Source: Deltaproteobacteria bacterium
GTDB taxonomy: Bacteria; Myxococcota; Kuafuiibacteriia; Kuafuiibacteriales; Kuafuiibacteriaceae
Direction of reading: 5' to 3'
NCBI GenBank assembly: GCA_011526105.1
Contig: WYAZ01000183.1
Coordinates: forward strand, 1-64,000
Length of the DNA stretch: 64,000 nt
The translations under genes and the position numbers were made by a program. The stretch's first letter is position 1, and the number at the start of each line of letters is the position of its first letter. Below, piece after piece: positions 46,436 to 54,812 of the stretch. The notes beneath the pieces are model-generated. The model saw only the letters and a program-made list of their open reading frames with translations. It was not told the origin of the DNA and ran no database searches.

Positions 46436-48385
46436 ATGATGCCCCGTCTACACCTCATCTTCTACGCACTCACCCTCTCCTTGTTCCTGGCCGGCTTCGG
46501 CAGCTGCGGGGTGGACCCGGTCGACCCCATCCCACGACCCTGCGTCCAGCTCACGGACGACCAGTGCCGCGCTTCCACCCAGTGTGAGCTCGTGCCGATC
46601 GGCGCCCGTGGCCTGGTGGCTCCGCCCGACGACTGTGCCTGTCCGGCCATCTGCGAGCTGCTCGAAGACGGAACCTGTCGACCTTGCGAGTGTGACGAAC
46701 CACCTCCGGTCTACGAATGTCGCCCGAAGCGCCCCGATGGTTGCGCGAGCCTCGGCGAGAACGCCTGCCTCGCCGACGAGCGCTGCGAGCCTCTCTATCA
46801 AGGCGTCGCCTGTCTCCGGGCGCCCATCGGCGACCCGTGTGATCCGAGCATCGAGGGCTGCGAGGGCTTTCGGGAGCCTCCGCCCTGCGAGCCGAGCGTG
46901 ACGTTCGCTGGCTGCCGCGAACGCCCCGTGACCTGCGGCCCGGTCTGCGACATCTACTGTCCCTACGGCAACGTCATCGACGCCAACGGTTGCGAGACCT
47001 GCGCCTGCAACCCGCCACCCACTGGCTGCGAAGGGCTCGAGGAGTACCAGTGCATCGAGGATCCCGACTGCCGTCCCATCTACCAAGCGGGTGATGAACC
47101 CACGGACTGCCTCTGCGCCCCATGCGTGGAAGGCGAAGTCTGCGATTGTCGTTGTGGCACCGGTACGGGTGGCGCAGGTCAGCGTCCCATCGAACCCGGC
47201 AGCTACCTCGGCTGCGAGTACAACCAGCCCACGCGCTGTGGTGGTCTGGACGAAGAGGCCTGCATCTCGACGCGCGGCTGCCGTCCGGTCTACAACGGCG
47301 GTGGTGCTCAGCGGCCGGAGCCGGATCCCGACGTCTGCTACTGCCCGCCTTGTGATCCCGACAGCAACGAACCCTGCCCCGGATGCGACTGCGAGCCGGT
47401 TCCGCCTCCTCCGCCCCACGAGTACGCCTACTGCGAGGACAGCTTCCCCGAGAGCTGCTACGACCTAGACGAGTCGAGCTGCCACCGCGAGCCCGGCTGC
47501 GAGGCGCACTACTCCACGGTGACGATCTGCAGCGGCGGCGGCGGACCCGATGGCGCGGGTGCAGCCTGTGACCCGAACGTCAATGGCTGCGACACTCTCC
47601 CGCCTCCTCCTTGCTACGAAGAGACGCAGTTCGACGGCTGCTATCCGCTCGGCGGCGGCGAGTGCCGAAGCGATGCGGACTGCCCGACCGGCTATTGCGA
47701 GCAGGCCGGCTACTGCGACGAGTTCGGTTGCACCGAATACAGCTACTGCGTGGATCCGAGCTGCGATGATGGCACGGAGGTCATCTGCCTGAGCCTCCCG
47801 CCGGTGTGCGGTGCAGGCCAGACCCTCGCGATTCGAAATGGCTGCTACGAGTGTGTCGACGCGCGGACCTGTGGCTCCGTGGAGCCGAACGGCTGCGCGA
47901 GCGACGCGGACTGCCCCAACGGCTACTGCGAGCATTACGCTACCTGCACCGCGATCGGCTGCCCACCGCCGCCTCCCTCGCAGTGTGTGTATCCGCGCTG
48001 CGATGACGGCACCGAGCCGGTATGCCCCTCGCTCCCGATGGAGTGCGGCCCGGGCGAGACGCTTGCGGTTCGGAACGGCTGCTGGGCTTGTGTCGACGCA
48101 CGCAGCTGCGATGCGACGCCTCCGCCGACCTGCGCCAACGGCGGTCGGCCCGGCGGGGAGGGTCTCATCTACTGCGACGGGCTGCCGGTCGAGTGCGCGC
48201 CGGGCCTCGTGTCGGCGCCCGTCAACGGCTGCTGGGGATGTGTCGAGCCGATCACCTGTCAGCCGGTGGAGTGCTCGGACGGCCAGCCTTTGATGTGCCG
48301 TGCGCTTCCGCCGGTCTGTGCGCCGGATCAGCTGCTGGGTCTCATCAACGGCTGCTGGGCCTGCCTCGATCAGAACTGCCAGTAA
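46436..48385 (+). CDS. Cys-rich modular secreted protein
   Basis: A 649-residue protein; the ATG at 46436 follows GGAGGA by 9 nt. A signal sequence ends near LAGFGSCGVD, possibly a lipobox. The mature protein is exceptionally rich in Cys, Pro and acidic residues. N-terminal modules follow the pattern xLxExxCxxxxxCxPxY (for example GCEGLEEYQCIEDPDCRPIY, with related copies near 47250 and 47450). An antistasin-like segment reads CPYGNVIDANGCETCAC. At least four C-terminal repeats of about 45 residues end in NGCWACVDARSC-type motifs (about 47760-48382). The many Cys imply extensive disulfide bonding outside the cytoplasm. Family and function are unknown. Confidence 0.8.
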   Translation: MMPRLHLIFYALTLSLFLAGFGSCGVDPVDPIPRPCVQLTDDQCRASTQCELVPIGARGLVAPPDDCACPAICELLEDGTCRPCECDEPPPVYECRPKRPDGCASLGENACLADERCEPLYQGVACLRAPIGDPCDPSIEGCEGFREPPPCEPSVTFAGCRERPVTCGPVCDIYCPYGNVIDANGCETCACNPPPTGCEGLEEYQCIEDPDCRPIYQAGDEPTDCLCAPCVEGEVCDCRCGTGTGGAGQRPIEPGSYLGCEYNQPTRCGGLDEEACISTRGCRPVYNGGGAQRPEPDPDVCYCPPCDPDSNEPCPGCDCEPVPPPPPHEYAYCEDSFPESCYDLDESSCHREPGCEAHYSTVTICSGGGGPDGAGAACDPNVNGCDTLPPPPCYEETQFDGCYPLGGGECRSDADCPTGYCEQAGYCDEFGCTEYSYCVDPSCDDGTEVICLSLPPVCGAGQTLAIRNGCYECVDARTCGSVEPNGCASDADCPNGYCEHYATCTAIGCPPPPPSQCVYPRCDDGTEPVCPSLPMECGPGETLAVRNGCWACVDARSCDATPPPTCANGGRPGGEGLIYCDGLPVECAPGLVSAPVNGCWGCVEPITCQPVECSDGQPLMCRALPPVCAPDQLLGLINGCWACLDQNCQ

Positions 48386-48391
48386 ATCTAG

Positions 48392-48420
48392 AAGGAGCGC
48401 GTGCTCGTCGCGCGCTCCTT
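48392..48420. terminator. Hairpin terminator between convergent genes
   Basis: AAGGAGCGCG and CGCGCTCCTT form a perfect 10-bp stem with a 9-nt loop, starting 7 bp after the Cys-rich gene's stop codon and ending 8 bp before the stop of the convergent transporter gene. It probably terminates both transcripts; there is no T-tract. Confidence 0.8.
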
Positions 48421-48427
48421 CACCCTC

Positions 48428-49648
48428 TCATCCGCTCCGCGACGCTCTCCCGCCCCACGTCAAGGGAAAGAACGCAAAGAGCGTGAGCAACGCCCCGAGC
48501 AAGAACGCAGCGCCTGGAAGGCGCACCACCGCGTCCGCGGTCGAGAAGTAGTGCAGCGTTTGAGTCATCACAACCGGGGCAAAGAGCAACGAGAGCGACT
48601 GCAGGCTCGAGGCCGCCGCCTGCAACTCACCTTGCGCGTCCCTCGGCGTGACGTTCGACATGAGAGTGCTGAGCGCCGGGGCCGCCAGACCGCCGAGTGA
48701 GGACAGCGGAATCAGCGCGTAAGCCACCCAGCCGAGGTCGGCTGCGGTGAAGCCCACGAGCGCGAGGAGCTGTGCGAGCAGTCCGGCGAAGGCGGTTCGG
48801 TGCCCACCAAAGCGCCCGATCAGGCGACCCACCATCAGTGCCCGAACCACAGTGGCTCCGACGCCGACCAGCGCCAGAGAGAGGCCGATCTCGCCGGGGG
48901 ACCACCCGTAGCGGATCTCCCCGTGGAAGCTCCAGGTCGACGGGTACACCGCGTGGGCAAAGTTGAAGATGGCGGCCGCCACCAAGAACCACCCCACGCT
49001 CGGGAGCTTCGAGAAGTGGTCGAATGCCCCGAGAGGGTTGGCACGACGGAGTTCGAAGGGCCGCCGGTGTTCCGGCGCGAGCGATTCGGGCAGCACGAGC
49101 GCGCCGTAGAGGAAGTTCAAGCCGGCGAAGGAGGCCGCGGCGAAGAACGGCGCGCGCACGTGGAGCTCGCCGAGCAAGCCGCCCAAGGCGGGGCCGACCA
49201 CGAAGCCCACCCCGAACGCGGCGCCGAGCATGCCAAAGGCGCGCCCGCGATGCTGCGGCTCGGTGACATCGGCGACGTAAGCGTGTGCGGTGGCGATCGT
49301 GGCCGAGGAGAGCCCGGCGAGCGCACGCCCCACAAACAGCAGCACCAGCGAATGAGCGAAGCCCATGATCAGAAAGTCGATGGCAAGCGTCCCGATGGAC
49401 GCGAGCAGCACGGGCCTTCGCCCAAAACGGTCGGAGAGCCCCCCGATGGTAGGACTCGAGACGAGGTTCATGAGCGCGTGGGTCGCGGTGAGTGCTCCGC
49501 CCCAGACCACGGCGTCCTCGGCGGGCAGAGCGCTCAGTTCGCTGAGAAGGCTGGGGATGACCGGCACGATGAGGCCAAAGCCCAGCATGTCGAGCGCGAC
49601 GGTGACGATGACGAAGAAGAACGCGTTCCTGCCGTGAGCCTTCGGCAC
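48428..49648 (-). CDS. MFS transporter, TetA/DHA1-like
   Basis: A 406-residue inner-membrane transporter with about 12 hydrophobic segments. The MFS motif A between helices 2 and 3 reads GGLSDRFGRRPVLL, and the N-terminus FFVIVTVALDMLGFGLIVPVIPSLL matches the TetA(class B/C)-like drug:H+ antiporter subgroup. The motif C-like GAAFGVGFVVGPALGGLLGE is in helix 5. The substrate cannot be predicted, and no TetR-type regulator is adjacent. It is divergent from the CBS-domain gene across 141 bp. Confidence 0.9.
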   Translation of the reverse strand: MPKAHGRNAFFFVIVTVALDMLGFGLIVPVIPSLLSELSALPAEDAVVWGGALTATHALMNLVSSPTIGGLSDRFGRRPVLLASIGTLAIDFLIMGFAHSLVLLFVGRALAGLSSATIATAHAYVADVTEPQHRGRAFGMLGAAFGVGFVVGPALGGLLGELHVRAPFFAAASFAGLNFLYGALVLPESLAPEHRRPFELRRANPLGAFDHFSKLPSVGWFLVAAAIFNFAHAVYPSTWSFHGEIRYGWSPGEIGLSLALVGVGATVVRALMVGRLIGRFGGHRTAFAGLLAQLLALVGFTAADLGWVAYALIPLSSLGGLAAPALSTLMSNVTPRDAQGELQAAASSLQSLSLLFAPVVMTQTLHYFSTADAVVRLPGAAFLLGALLTLFAFFPLTWGGRASRSG

Positions 49649-49789
49649 CGATCACGCTTGTCCGAAGCTCCGTGCGGGGTCAAGAGGCGCCAGCTCTTCG
49701 CCGCAGCGACGAGGAGGTGCGCGACTTGCGCGGACGAGCGCGGAATCAGACGGAACCGGCCTGGCGCGATTCTTGGTGTTCCACCAGGC

Positions 49790-50245
49790 ATGAGAGTCCA
49801 AGACATCTGCCAGCACGACGTCATCACGATCGGCCCCCAGGAGGGCGTCGGACGGGCGGCCGAGCTGATGAGGCAGCACCACGTGGGCAATGTCATCGTG
49901 GTGGGCCACGGGACGGGCCGCCCGGTGCCGCTCGGGATCCTGACCGATCGCGACTTGGTGGTGGGTGTGCTCGCGCGCGAAGTGCCCAACCCGCTCTCGC
50001 TCAAGGTCGAGGATGTCCTCGGGCGTTCGCTCTACACCGTGCAGGGGGCCGCTACCTTGGAGGAGGCGCGGGTGGTGATGTTGAGCCACGGCGTCCGGCG
50101 CCTCCCGGTCGTCGATGCCGAGGGCTTCTTGATCGGAATCCTGAGCTTCGATGACCTCATCCATCAGCTCAGCTCCGAGCTTCACGATCTCTCTCGGCTC
50201 TTTGTGCTCGGTCGGCGGAGGGAGACCGGCCGGCGACCGGCCTGA
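49790..50245 (+). CDS. Two-CBS-domain protein
   Basis: A 151-residue stand-alone CBS pair (Bateman module). The ATG at 49790 starts MRVQDICQHDVITIGPQEGV, the usual first strand of CBS1; the frame is open much further upstream but over the antisense of the transporter gene. CBS1 covers about 1-62 (GILTDRDLVVGV) and CBS2 about 72-130 (GVRRLPVVDAEGFLIGILSFDDL). These modules bind adenosine nucleotides and regulate partners. No enzymatic domain is attached. The gene ends 6 bp from the convergent molybdoenzyme gene. Confidence 0.9.
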   Translation: MRVQDICQHDVITIGPQEGVGRAAELMRQHHVGNVIVVGHGTGRPVPLGILTDRDLVVGVLAREVPNPLSLKVEDVLGRSLYTVQGAATLEEARVVMLSHGVRRLPVVDAEGFLIGILSFDDLIHQLSSELHDLSRLFVLGRRRETGRRPA

Positions 50246-50251
50246 AGCGGT

Positions 50252-52378
50252 TCAGGTCACCGCCGGGAGACGCTCGAGTCGGCAGACCTGAGACCGCAGC
50301 GCTGGAAATCCAGAGATCGGGTCCGGTCCTTCGAAGTCGGTCAGGAAGTTTGCGTTTCCTCTCGACCACCCGCTCGGGATCACCACCGCCTCCGGGTGCA
50401 TTCGGTCGCTCACTCGCAGCCGGAGTTCGAGGTCCCCGGCCGGGGTGACGACGCGAACGCGTTCCCCGTCCGAGAGTCCGATCTTCTGCGCTACGCTCGG
50501 ATGGACTTCGGCGTAGGGCTCGCGCTCGACCAGCGTGAGCGCGTCCAGATGATGGAACTGCGAGTTGATGAACGCCCGGGTTCGTGGGCCCGTCACCAGC
50601 AATAGCGGGAAGTCGGCACCGAGCTTGGAGAGCGCCTTCGGCGTGCGCCAGGTCGGCACGGCGTCGTAGCCAAAACGCTGCATGAGCCCGCTGACGAGCT
50701 CGATCTTGCCACTCTCCGTGGGGAATCGGGGCGGCTCGGCGCCTCGCTTCGGGCGGAAGGTTCGCTCCTCGTCCTCGAGGAAGGGGAAGAGCGGCGCTTG
50801 ATGCGCCTCCGCCAAGGTCTTCCACGGGAAGTAGTCGCCCAGGCCAGAGCTCCGCGCGATCTCGAAGAGGATCTGCCAGTCTGGTTTGGCTTGGCCCTGA
50901 GGAGGAACGAAGCGCTCGCGAAACGAGGCGTCGCCGTGTTCCTCCCCTTCCACGAAGGTACAGGCCGGGAGCACGACGTGTGCGAGCTCAGCGGTCGCCG
51001 AGAGGACGGGGTCCGCCACCACGAGCAGCGACAGGCGCTCCAACGCCTTCCGCATGCGTACGCTGTTTGGGCTGGTGACGAGGGGGTTCGATCCGAAGAG
51101 CATAAGGCCTCGAACCGGGTAGGGCTGATCGTCGAGGACCGCTCGCGGCAGCAAGTTGCCTTGCGCCTGTCGATTAAACACATGGTAGAGCGGGTGCGCG
51201 TCGCGCCCGAGCGGCGCCGCTTTGGGCGTGGGCGGCACCGGCTTTGGGGTGAGCAGCGCCCGATGGGTAGGTAGGGGCCGCTCGAGGAAGTCCGTGCGCA
51301 GCGGCTCGTGCAGCACCCCGCCTCCCTCTTTGCCGACGTAGCCGCAGATCGATTGAAGCGCGGCCAGGGCTCGCACGGTCTGGACCCCGTGCTCGTGATG
51401 CTCGATGCCGAGGCCGTCCCAGATGCAGCCCGGTCCTTGGCGCGCGAAGCGGCGCGCGGCTTCGACGATCTTCTCGCTCGGAACACTCGTGAGCTCACTC
51501 ACCGATCCCGGCCGGTGTTCACGGACGACCTCTTTGAGCGCATCGAGTCCGATGCAGTTCGCTTCGACGAAGCTCTTGTCTTCGAGCGATTCCTCGAGGA
51601 CGACGTGGATGAGCCCAAGCGCGAGCGCGAGGTCGGTCCCGGGGCGCACCTGCAGGAAGAGGTTGGCCTGGTTGGCGAGGTCGGTTCGACGAACATCCAC
51701 CACGATGAGCTCGTGACCCGGCCGACGCATGCCGTGGACGGCCTGAGAGAAGGGCGGAGCCGCGACCGGCGGGTTGGCGCCCCAGACGATGAGCGTCTTG
51801 GCGAGTCGCACGTCCGGCCAGAAGTTCGAGCCCGCGGTCAACGCACGCCCCATGCGCCCGGAGGCCTCACACAAGCTCGCCACCGTGTAGACGTTGGGTG
51901 TTCCAAACGCGGCCCCAAAGCGCTGGAGCCAGGGCACGAGCGGGTGCCGGACGAAGGGCCAACCGGTGCCGAGCACGAGCGATTGCGGGCCGTGCTCCGC
52001 GGCGAGCTTTTCGAGGGCGCCGCGGATGTACTCGTAGGCCTGCTCCCAGGACGCGGGCCGCAGTGTCTCGCCTTCCCGGATGAGCGGGGTTTTGAGGCGG
52101 GCTCGATGATGCACGATCTCGGGGAGCGCGTAGGCGTGCTGACAGATGAATCCGCGCGTCAGCGACTTTGGGTCGCCCTCCACCCGCTCGAGACGTCCGG
52201 CCCTCGAGGTGGCGATGAGCCCGCACTGCATGACGCAGAGGCGGCAGGTGCCGCTCAGCGTTTTGGCCTCGCCCTTGGAACTCCGGAGCAGCACGGCGCC
52301 CGCGGCGGCGGCACCCGCGAGGCCAGCGGCTGCGGGTACTGCGGTGAGTAGCTCTCTTCGCGAGCGACGCCGACTCAT
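50252..52378 (-). CDS. Molybdopterin oxidoreductase catalytic subunit (PhsA/NapA superfamily)
   Basis: A 708-residue molybdenum (or tungsten) bis-MGD enzyme. The ATG at 52378 overlaps the upstream ferredoxin gene by 4 bp and begins a Tat-type signal (SRRRSRRELLTAVPAAAGLA), so the folded enzyme is exported to the periplasm. A 4Fe-4S site is formed by Cys45, Cys48, Cys52 and Cys79. Cys170 in VASLCEASGR is the likely Mo ligand. Later motifs include GANPPVA, LMLFGSNPLVTSPN and the C-terminal FINSQFHH / EVHPSVAQKIGLSDGERVRV domain. It resembles thiosulfate/polysulfide reductase-like proteins more than NapA. The substrate is unknown. Confidence 0.9.
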   Translation of the reverse strand: MSRRRSRRELLTAVPAAAGLAGAAAAGAVLLRSSKGEAKTLSGTCRLCVMQCGLIATSRAGRLERVEGDPKSLTRGFICQHAYALPEIVHHRARLKTPLIREGETLRPASWEQAYEYIRGALEKLAAEHGPQSLVLGTGWPFVRHPLVPWLQRFGAAFGTPNVYTVASLCEASGRMGRALTAGSNFWPDVRLAKTLIVWGANPPVAAPPFSQAVHGMRRPGHELIVVDVRRTDLANQANLFLQVRPGTDLALALGLIHVVLEESLEDKSFVEANCIGLDALKEVVREHRPGSVSELTSVPSEKIVEAARRFARQGPGCIWDGLGIEHHEHGVQTVRALAALQSICGYVGKEGGGVLHEPLRTDFLERPLPTHRALLTPKPVPPTPKAAPLGRDAHPLYHVFNRQAQGNLLPRAVLDDQPYPVRGLMLFGSNPLVTSPNSVRMRKALERLSLLVVADPVLSATAELAHVVLPACTFVEGEEHGDASFRERFVPPQGQAKPDWQILFEIARSSGLGDYFPWKTLAEAHQAPLFPFLEDEERTFRPKRGAEPPRFPTESGKIELVSGLMQRFGYDAVPTWRTPKALSKLGADFPLLLVTGPRTRAFINSQFHHLDALTLVEREPYAEVHPSVAQKIGLSDGERVRVVTPAGDLELRLRVSDRMHPEAVVIPSGWSRGNANFLTDFEGPDPISGFPALRSQVCRLERLPAVT

Positions 52379-52941
52379 GCGCGTCCTCCCTTGTACGGCA
52401 AGATCGTGATCGCATTCGCGCGCGAGGGGCAGGCCTCGGCGCATCGACCGCAGCCCACGCAGGCGCTGGCCATGATGGCGGGGCCTTGACCGAACCCGGA
52501 CAGGATGATGGCCTCCCCGGAGAGCGGACACACCTCGAAGCAGAGGCGACATAGAGCTTGGCGCGTGTGTGTCAAGCAGGTCTTGCGGTCGAGCACCGCG
52601 AGCCCCATCTTGACGTGCTCGCGGATGTCGACGAGCTCCGTCGAAAGCGGTGAGAGGGCCCCGGTGGGGCAGACCTCCGTGCACTTCATACAGAGGATGC
52701 ACGCGCGTGTCTGAGCCTCGATGACCGGCAGCTCGCTTCCTGGCAAGGAGAGAACCGGTCCGACTCGAATCGCCTCGACCGGACAAGCCTCGGCGCAACG
52801 AAGACAGCGGATGCATCGAGACTCGAAGTCGACGGAAGAGCTGGGCGGGAAGACCGCGGCCGCTCGCGTGGCACGACGCAGACCGAAGATCCCGAGCACG
52901 AAGGCCGAAGCGGCGGCAATCAGACCTCGGCGCCGCATCAT
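52375..52941 (-). CDS. NapG/MauM-like periplasmic ferredoxin
   Basis: A 188-residue protein with four 4Fe-4S cluster motifs: CIRCLRCAEACP, CILCMKCTEVCP, a split site CLTHTRQALCRLCFEVCP, and CVGCGRCAEACP. The N-terminus MMRRRGLIAAASAFVLGI is Tat-like, as in NapG. The ATG at 52941 overlaps the upstream napH-like stop by 4 bp, and its own stop overlaps the molybdoenzyme start by 4 bp, so three subunits are translationally coupled. In Nap systems NapG, with NapH, passes electrons from menaquinol to the periplasm; the same role is inferred here. Confidence 0.9.
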   Translation of the reverse strand: MMRRRGLIAAASAFVLGIFGLRRATRAAAVFPPSSSVDFESRCIRCLRCAEACPVEAIRVGPVLSLPGSELPVIEAQTRACILCMKCTEVCPTGALSPLSTELVDIREHVKMGLAVLDRKTCLTHTRQALCRLCFEVCPLSGEAIILSGFGQGPAIMASACVGCGRCAEACPSRANAITILPYKGGRA

Positions 52942-53723
52942 GGGCCTCTTCCTTCGGGGGCAAAGATCGGCAGCGGTTGCCCCAGCTCGAACTTCAGCGC
53001 GTCCGTGGGACAGGCCGCCGCGCACAGGCCGCAGCGTTCACAGCCCGAGGTCACGCGGTCGGTCATCGGGGCCTGACCGAGTGGACACACGACATCGCAA
53101 GCGTGGCATGGGACGCATTTCTCCTTGTCGCGCACGAGTCGCACCGGGCTCGTGCGTCCGAGCAGTCGAAAGACGGCACCGCCGGGGCAGAGGTCCTGAC
53201 AGAAGCCCGACGGGGAGACGAACACGTCGTAGAGGAACATGCCCGTGAGCGTGAAGAGCCCGAACCCTATGCTGCCGTAGAGGGCGAGGGTCGAGGCCTC
53301 GCGCATCATGATGGCCGGGGGGTAGACGAACACCGCCACGGGGAAGCCGGCCGCGACGCTGAGGAGCAGCACGAATCCGAGCGAGTAGAACGCGCTCCGG
53401 GGACCGAGTCTCACTTCCGGGAGCCGCCACCCGCGTCCGAGCAGCGCCGCCCGCACGATACGCGAGAGCCCGAGCAGCGGGCGGTACGGACACAGCCAGC
53501 CACAGAAGAACCGTCCGAGTGCCATCACGAGGAGCACCAGAGGCAGGCCAGCGAGGAGGGCCTTTGCGGTCGCCGATCCGGTGGCGAGCAGCGACAGCGA
53601 AGCGAGCGGATCCATGAGCTCGACCGGGCCGACGCCGACCGTCCACAACCCGCCCATCACTGAAGCCGGCATGAGGAAGAGAGAGACCCACACGAGGGTG
53701 AGCGTGATGTGACGAAGGCGCAT
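52938..53723 (-). CDS. NapH-like membrane ferredoxin
   Basis: A 261-residue inner-membrane protein with about five membrane helices. NapH signatures are present: FFCGWLCPYRPLLG and GFCQDLCPGGAVF at membrane edges, and two C-terminal cytoplasmic 4Fe-4S motifs, CVPCHACDVVCPLG and CERCGLCAAACPTDAL. In nitrate-reductase systems NapH is the quinol-oxidising partner of NapG. There is no napA, napB or napC here; the partner is the molybdoenzyme downstream. It starts 84 bp after the cytochrome gene on the same strand, and they could share a transcript. Confidence 0.9.
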   Translation of the reverse strand: MRLRHITLTLVWVSLFLMPASVMGGLWTVGVGPVELMDPLASLSLLATGSATAKALLAGLPLVLLVMALGRFFCGWLCPYRPLLGLSRIVRAALLGRGWRLPEVRLGPRSAFYSLGFVLLLSVAAGFPVAVFVYPPAIMMREASTLALYGSIGFGLFTLTGMFLYDVFVSPSGFCQDLCPGGAVFRLLGRTSPVRLVRDKEKCVPCHACDVVCPLGQAPMTDRVTSGCERCGLCAAACPTDALKFELGQPLPIFAPEGRGP

Positions 53724-53807
53724 GGTTGTTGCCTGCCTCGAGCCGCTGGACGCCGGTCCATTAATAGCACACGCGGTTTCTCGGGCCTACGCGGGTGAAA
53801 GCCGCGG

Positions 53808-54692
53808 TCAGCGCGAGACCGGTGGCGTGTAGGGGCGTAGCGGTTCCTTCGCCGCGAGGTCGAGCCACTTCCACAACGAGGTGACTTCGTCCTCGGTGAC
53901 GGGCGACAGTGCGGGCATCATGAACCCGCGTTTTGCTGCATCCAACTCGCGATATTTAACGTGGAAGTAGAGCACTCCCGGGCTCGAGCGATGCTCCGTC
54001 ATGGGTATGGGGGTCACCACGTCCCAACCGAAGCGCGCCCCGACGCCGCGGACGCCGTGACAGGCCGAACAATAGCGTTCGAACACCTCTAGGCCCTGCG
54101 TGACGCGCCCGTCCTTGCTCAGGGCAAACTGCCGCGTCCAAGCCCCGGCGTTCACGAGCTCGATGCCGACGAGCGAGCTCACGTGGCGCCACGGGCTCCA
54201 GTCCGGTAGCTCGCGTGCGTCGGCGCCGCGGTAGACCAGCTTGTTCGTTGTGAAGCGGATGGGGCGTGGATCGTCGGCCGGGTGGCCCTTCTTGGGCAGC
54301 GCTTCGAACGTAGTGCTCCAGGTCGTTCCGTCACTCGAATGCGCGAGCGCGAGAAATGGGCTGTCATCCATCTCCGGCCAGCGCGAGATGGGTATCACCA
54401 TGCCGTTATCGAACCGGAGCAACACCTGATCGAAGGCCGGACCGCCCGGTAGGTTTGCGAGGAGATCGTCGAGCGCGATCCCGCGATAGAGGGCTTCGGC
54501 GCCGTACTGGGGGTCGTAGAGCTTCGAGTCGCGACTGCGCTTCGCCCCCAGATCGATGAGCTTTGCTTCGGGCGGTGGGATCACGGCGGGCTCGGCTGAG
54601 GTGCCGGGGGCCCGGGTCCAAACGGAGAGGGTGGGCTTCGCCTCCGCTACCATCGGCAGCGCAAGCAGTGCGAGGACGAGCCAGGTCTTCAT
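53808..54692 (-). CDS. Cytochrome c with N-terminal molybdopterin-binding-like domain
   Basis: A 294-residue periplasmic protein. The ATG at 54692 starts a signal peptide (MKTWLVLALLALPMVAEA). Residues about 20-190 resemble an oxidoreductase molybdopterin-binding-type domain (YRGIALDDLLANLP, VLLRFDNGMVIPISRW), but no Cys ligand is visible, so cofactor binding is unlikely. Residues about 195-294 form a single-haem cytochrome c domain with CSACH at 208-212 and candidate axial Met residues in RGFMMPALSP. The haem probably passes electrons to or from the NapH/NapG/molybdoenzyme set encoded immediately downstream. The N-terminal domain assignment is tentative. Confidence 0.8.
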   Translation of the reverse strand: MKTWLVLALLALPMVAEAKPTLSVWTRAPGTSAEPAVIPPPEAKLIDLGAKRSRDSKLYDPQYGAEALYRGIALDDLLANLPGGPAFDQVLLRFDNGMVIPISRWPEMDDSPFLALAHSSDGTTWSTTFEALPKKGHPADDPRPIRFTTNKLVYRGADARELPDWSPWRHVSSLVGIELVNAGAWTRQFALSKDGRVTQGLEVFERYCSACHGVRGVGARFGWDVVTPIPMTEHRSSPGVLYFHVKYRELDAAKRGFMMPALSPVTEDEVTSLWKWLDLAAKEPLRPYTPPVSR

Positions 54693-54812
54693 GCGTCGAT
54701 CCGCTGCAATGGTCCTGCCGCGCCCGACTGCGGGCGCCACCTCGGGCTCCGGGGCGCAATGCCTGACCCCTGGGTCCCGCCCGGCGCACGCCTTGCGCCC
54801 GCCGGTCGGGTC

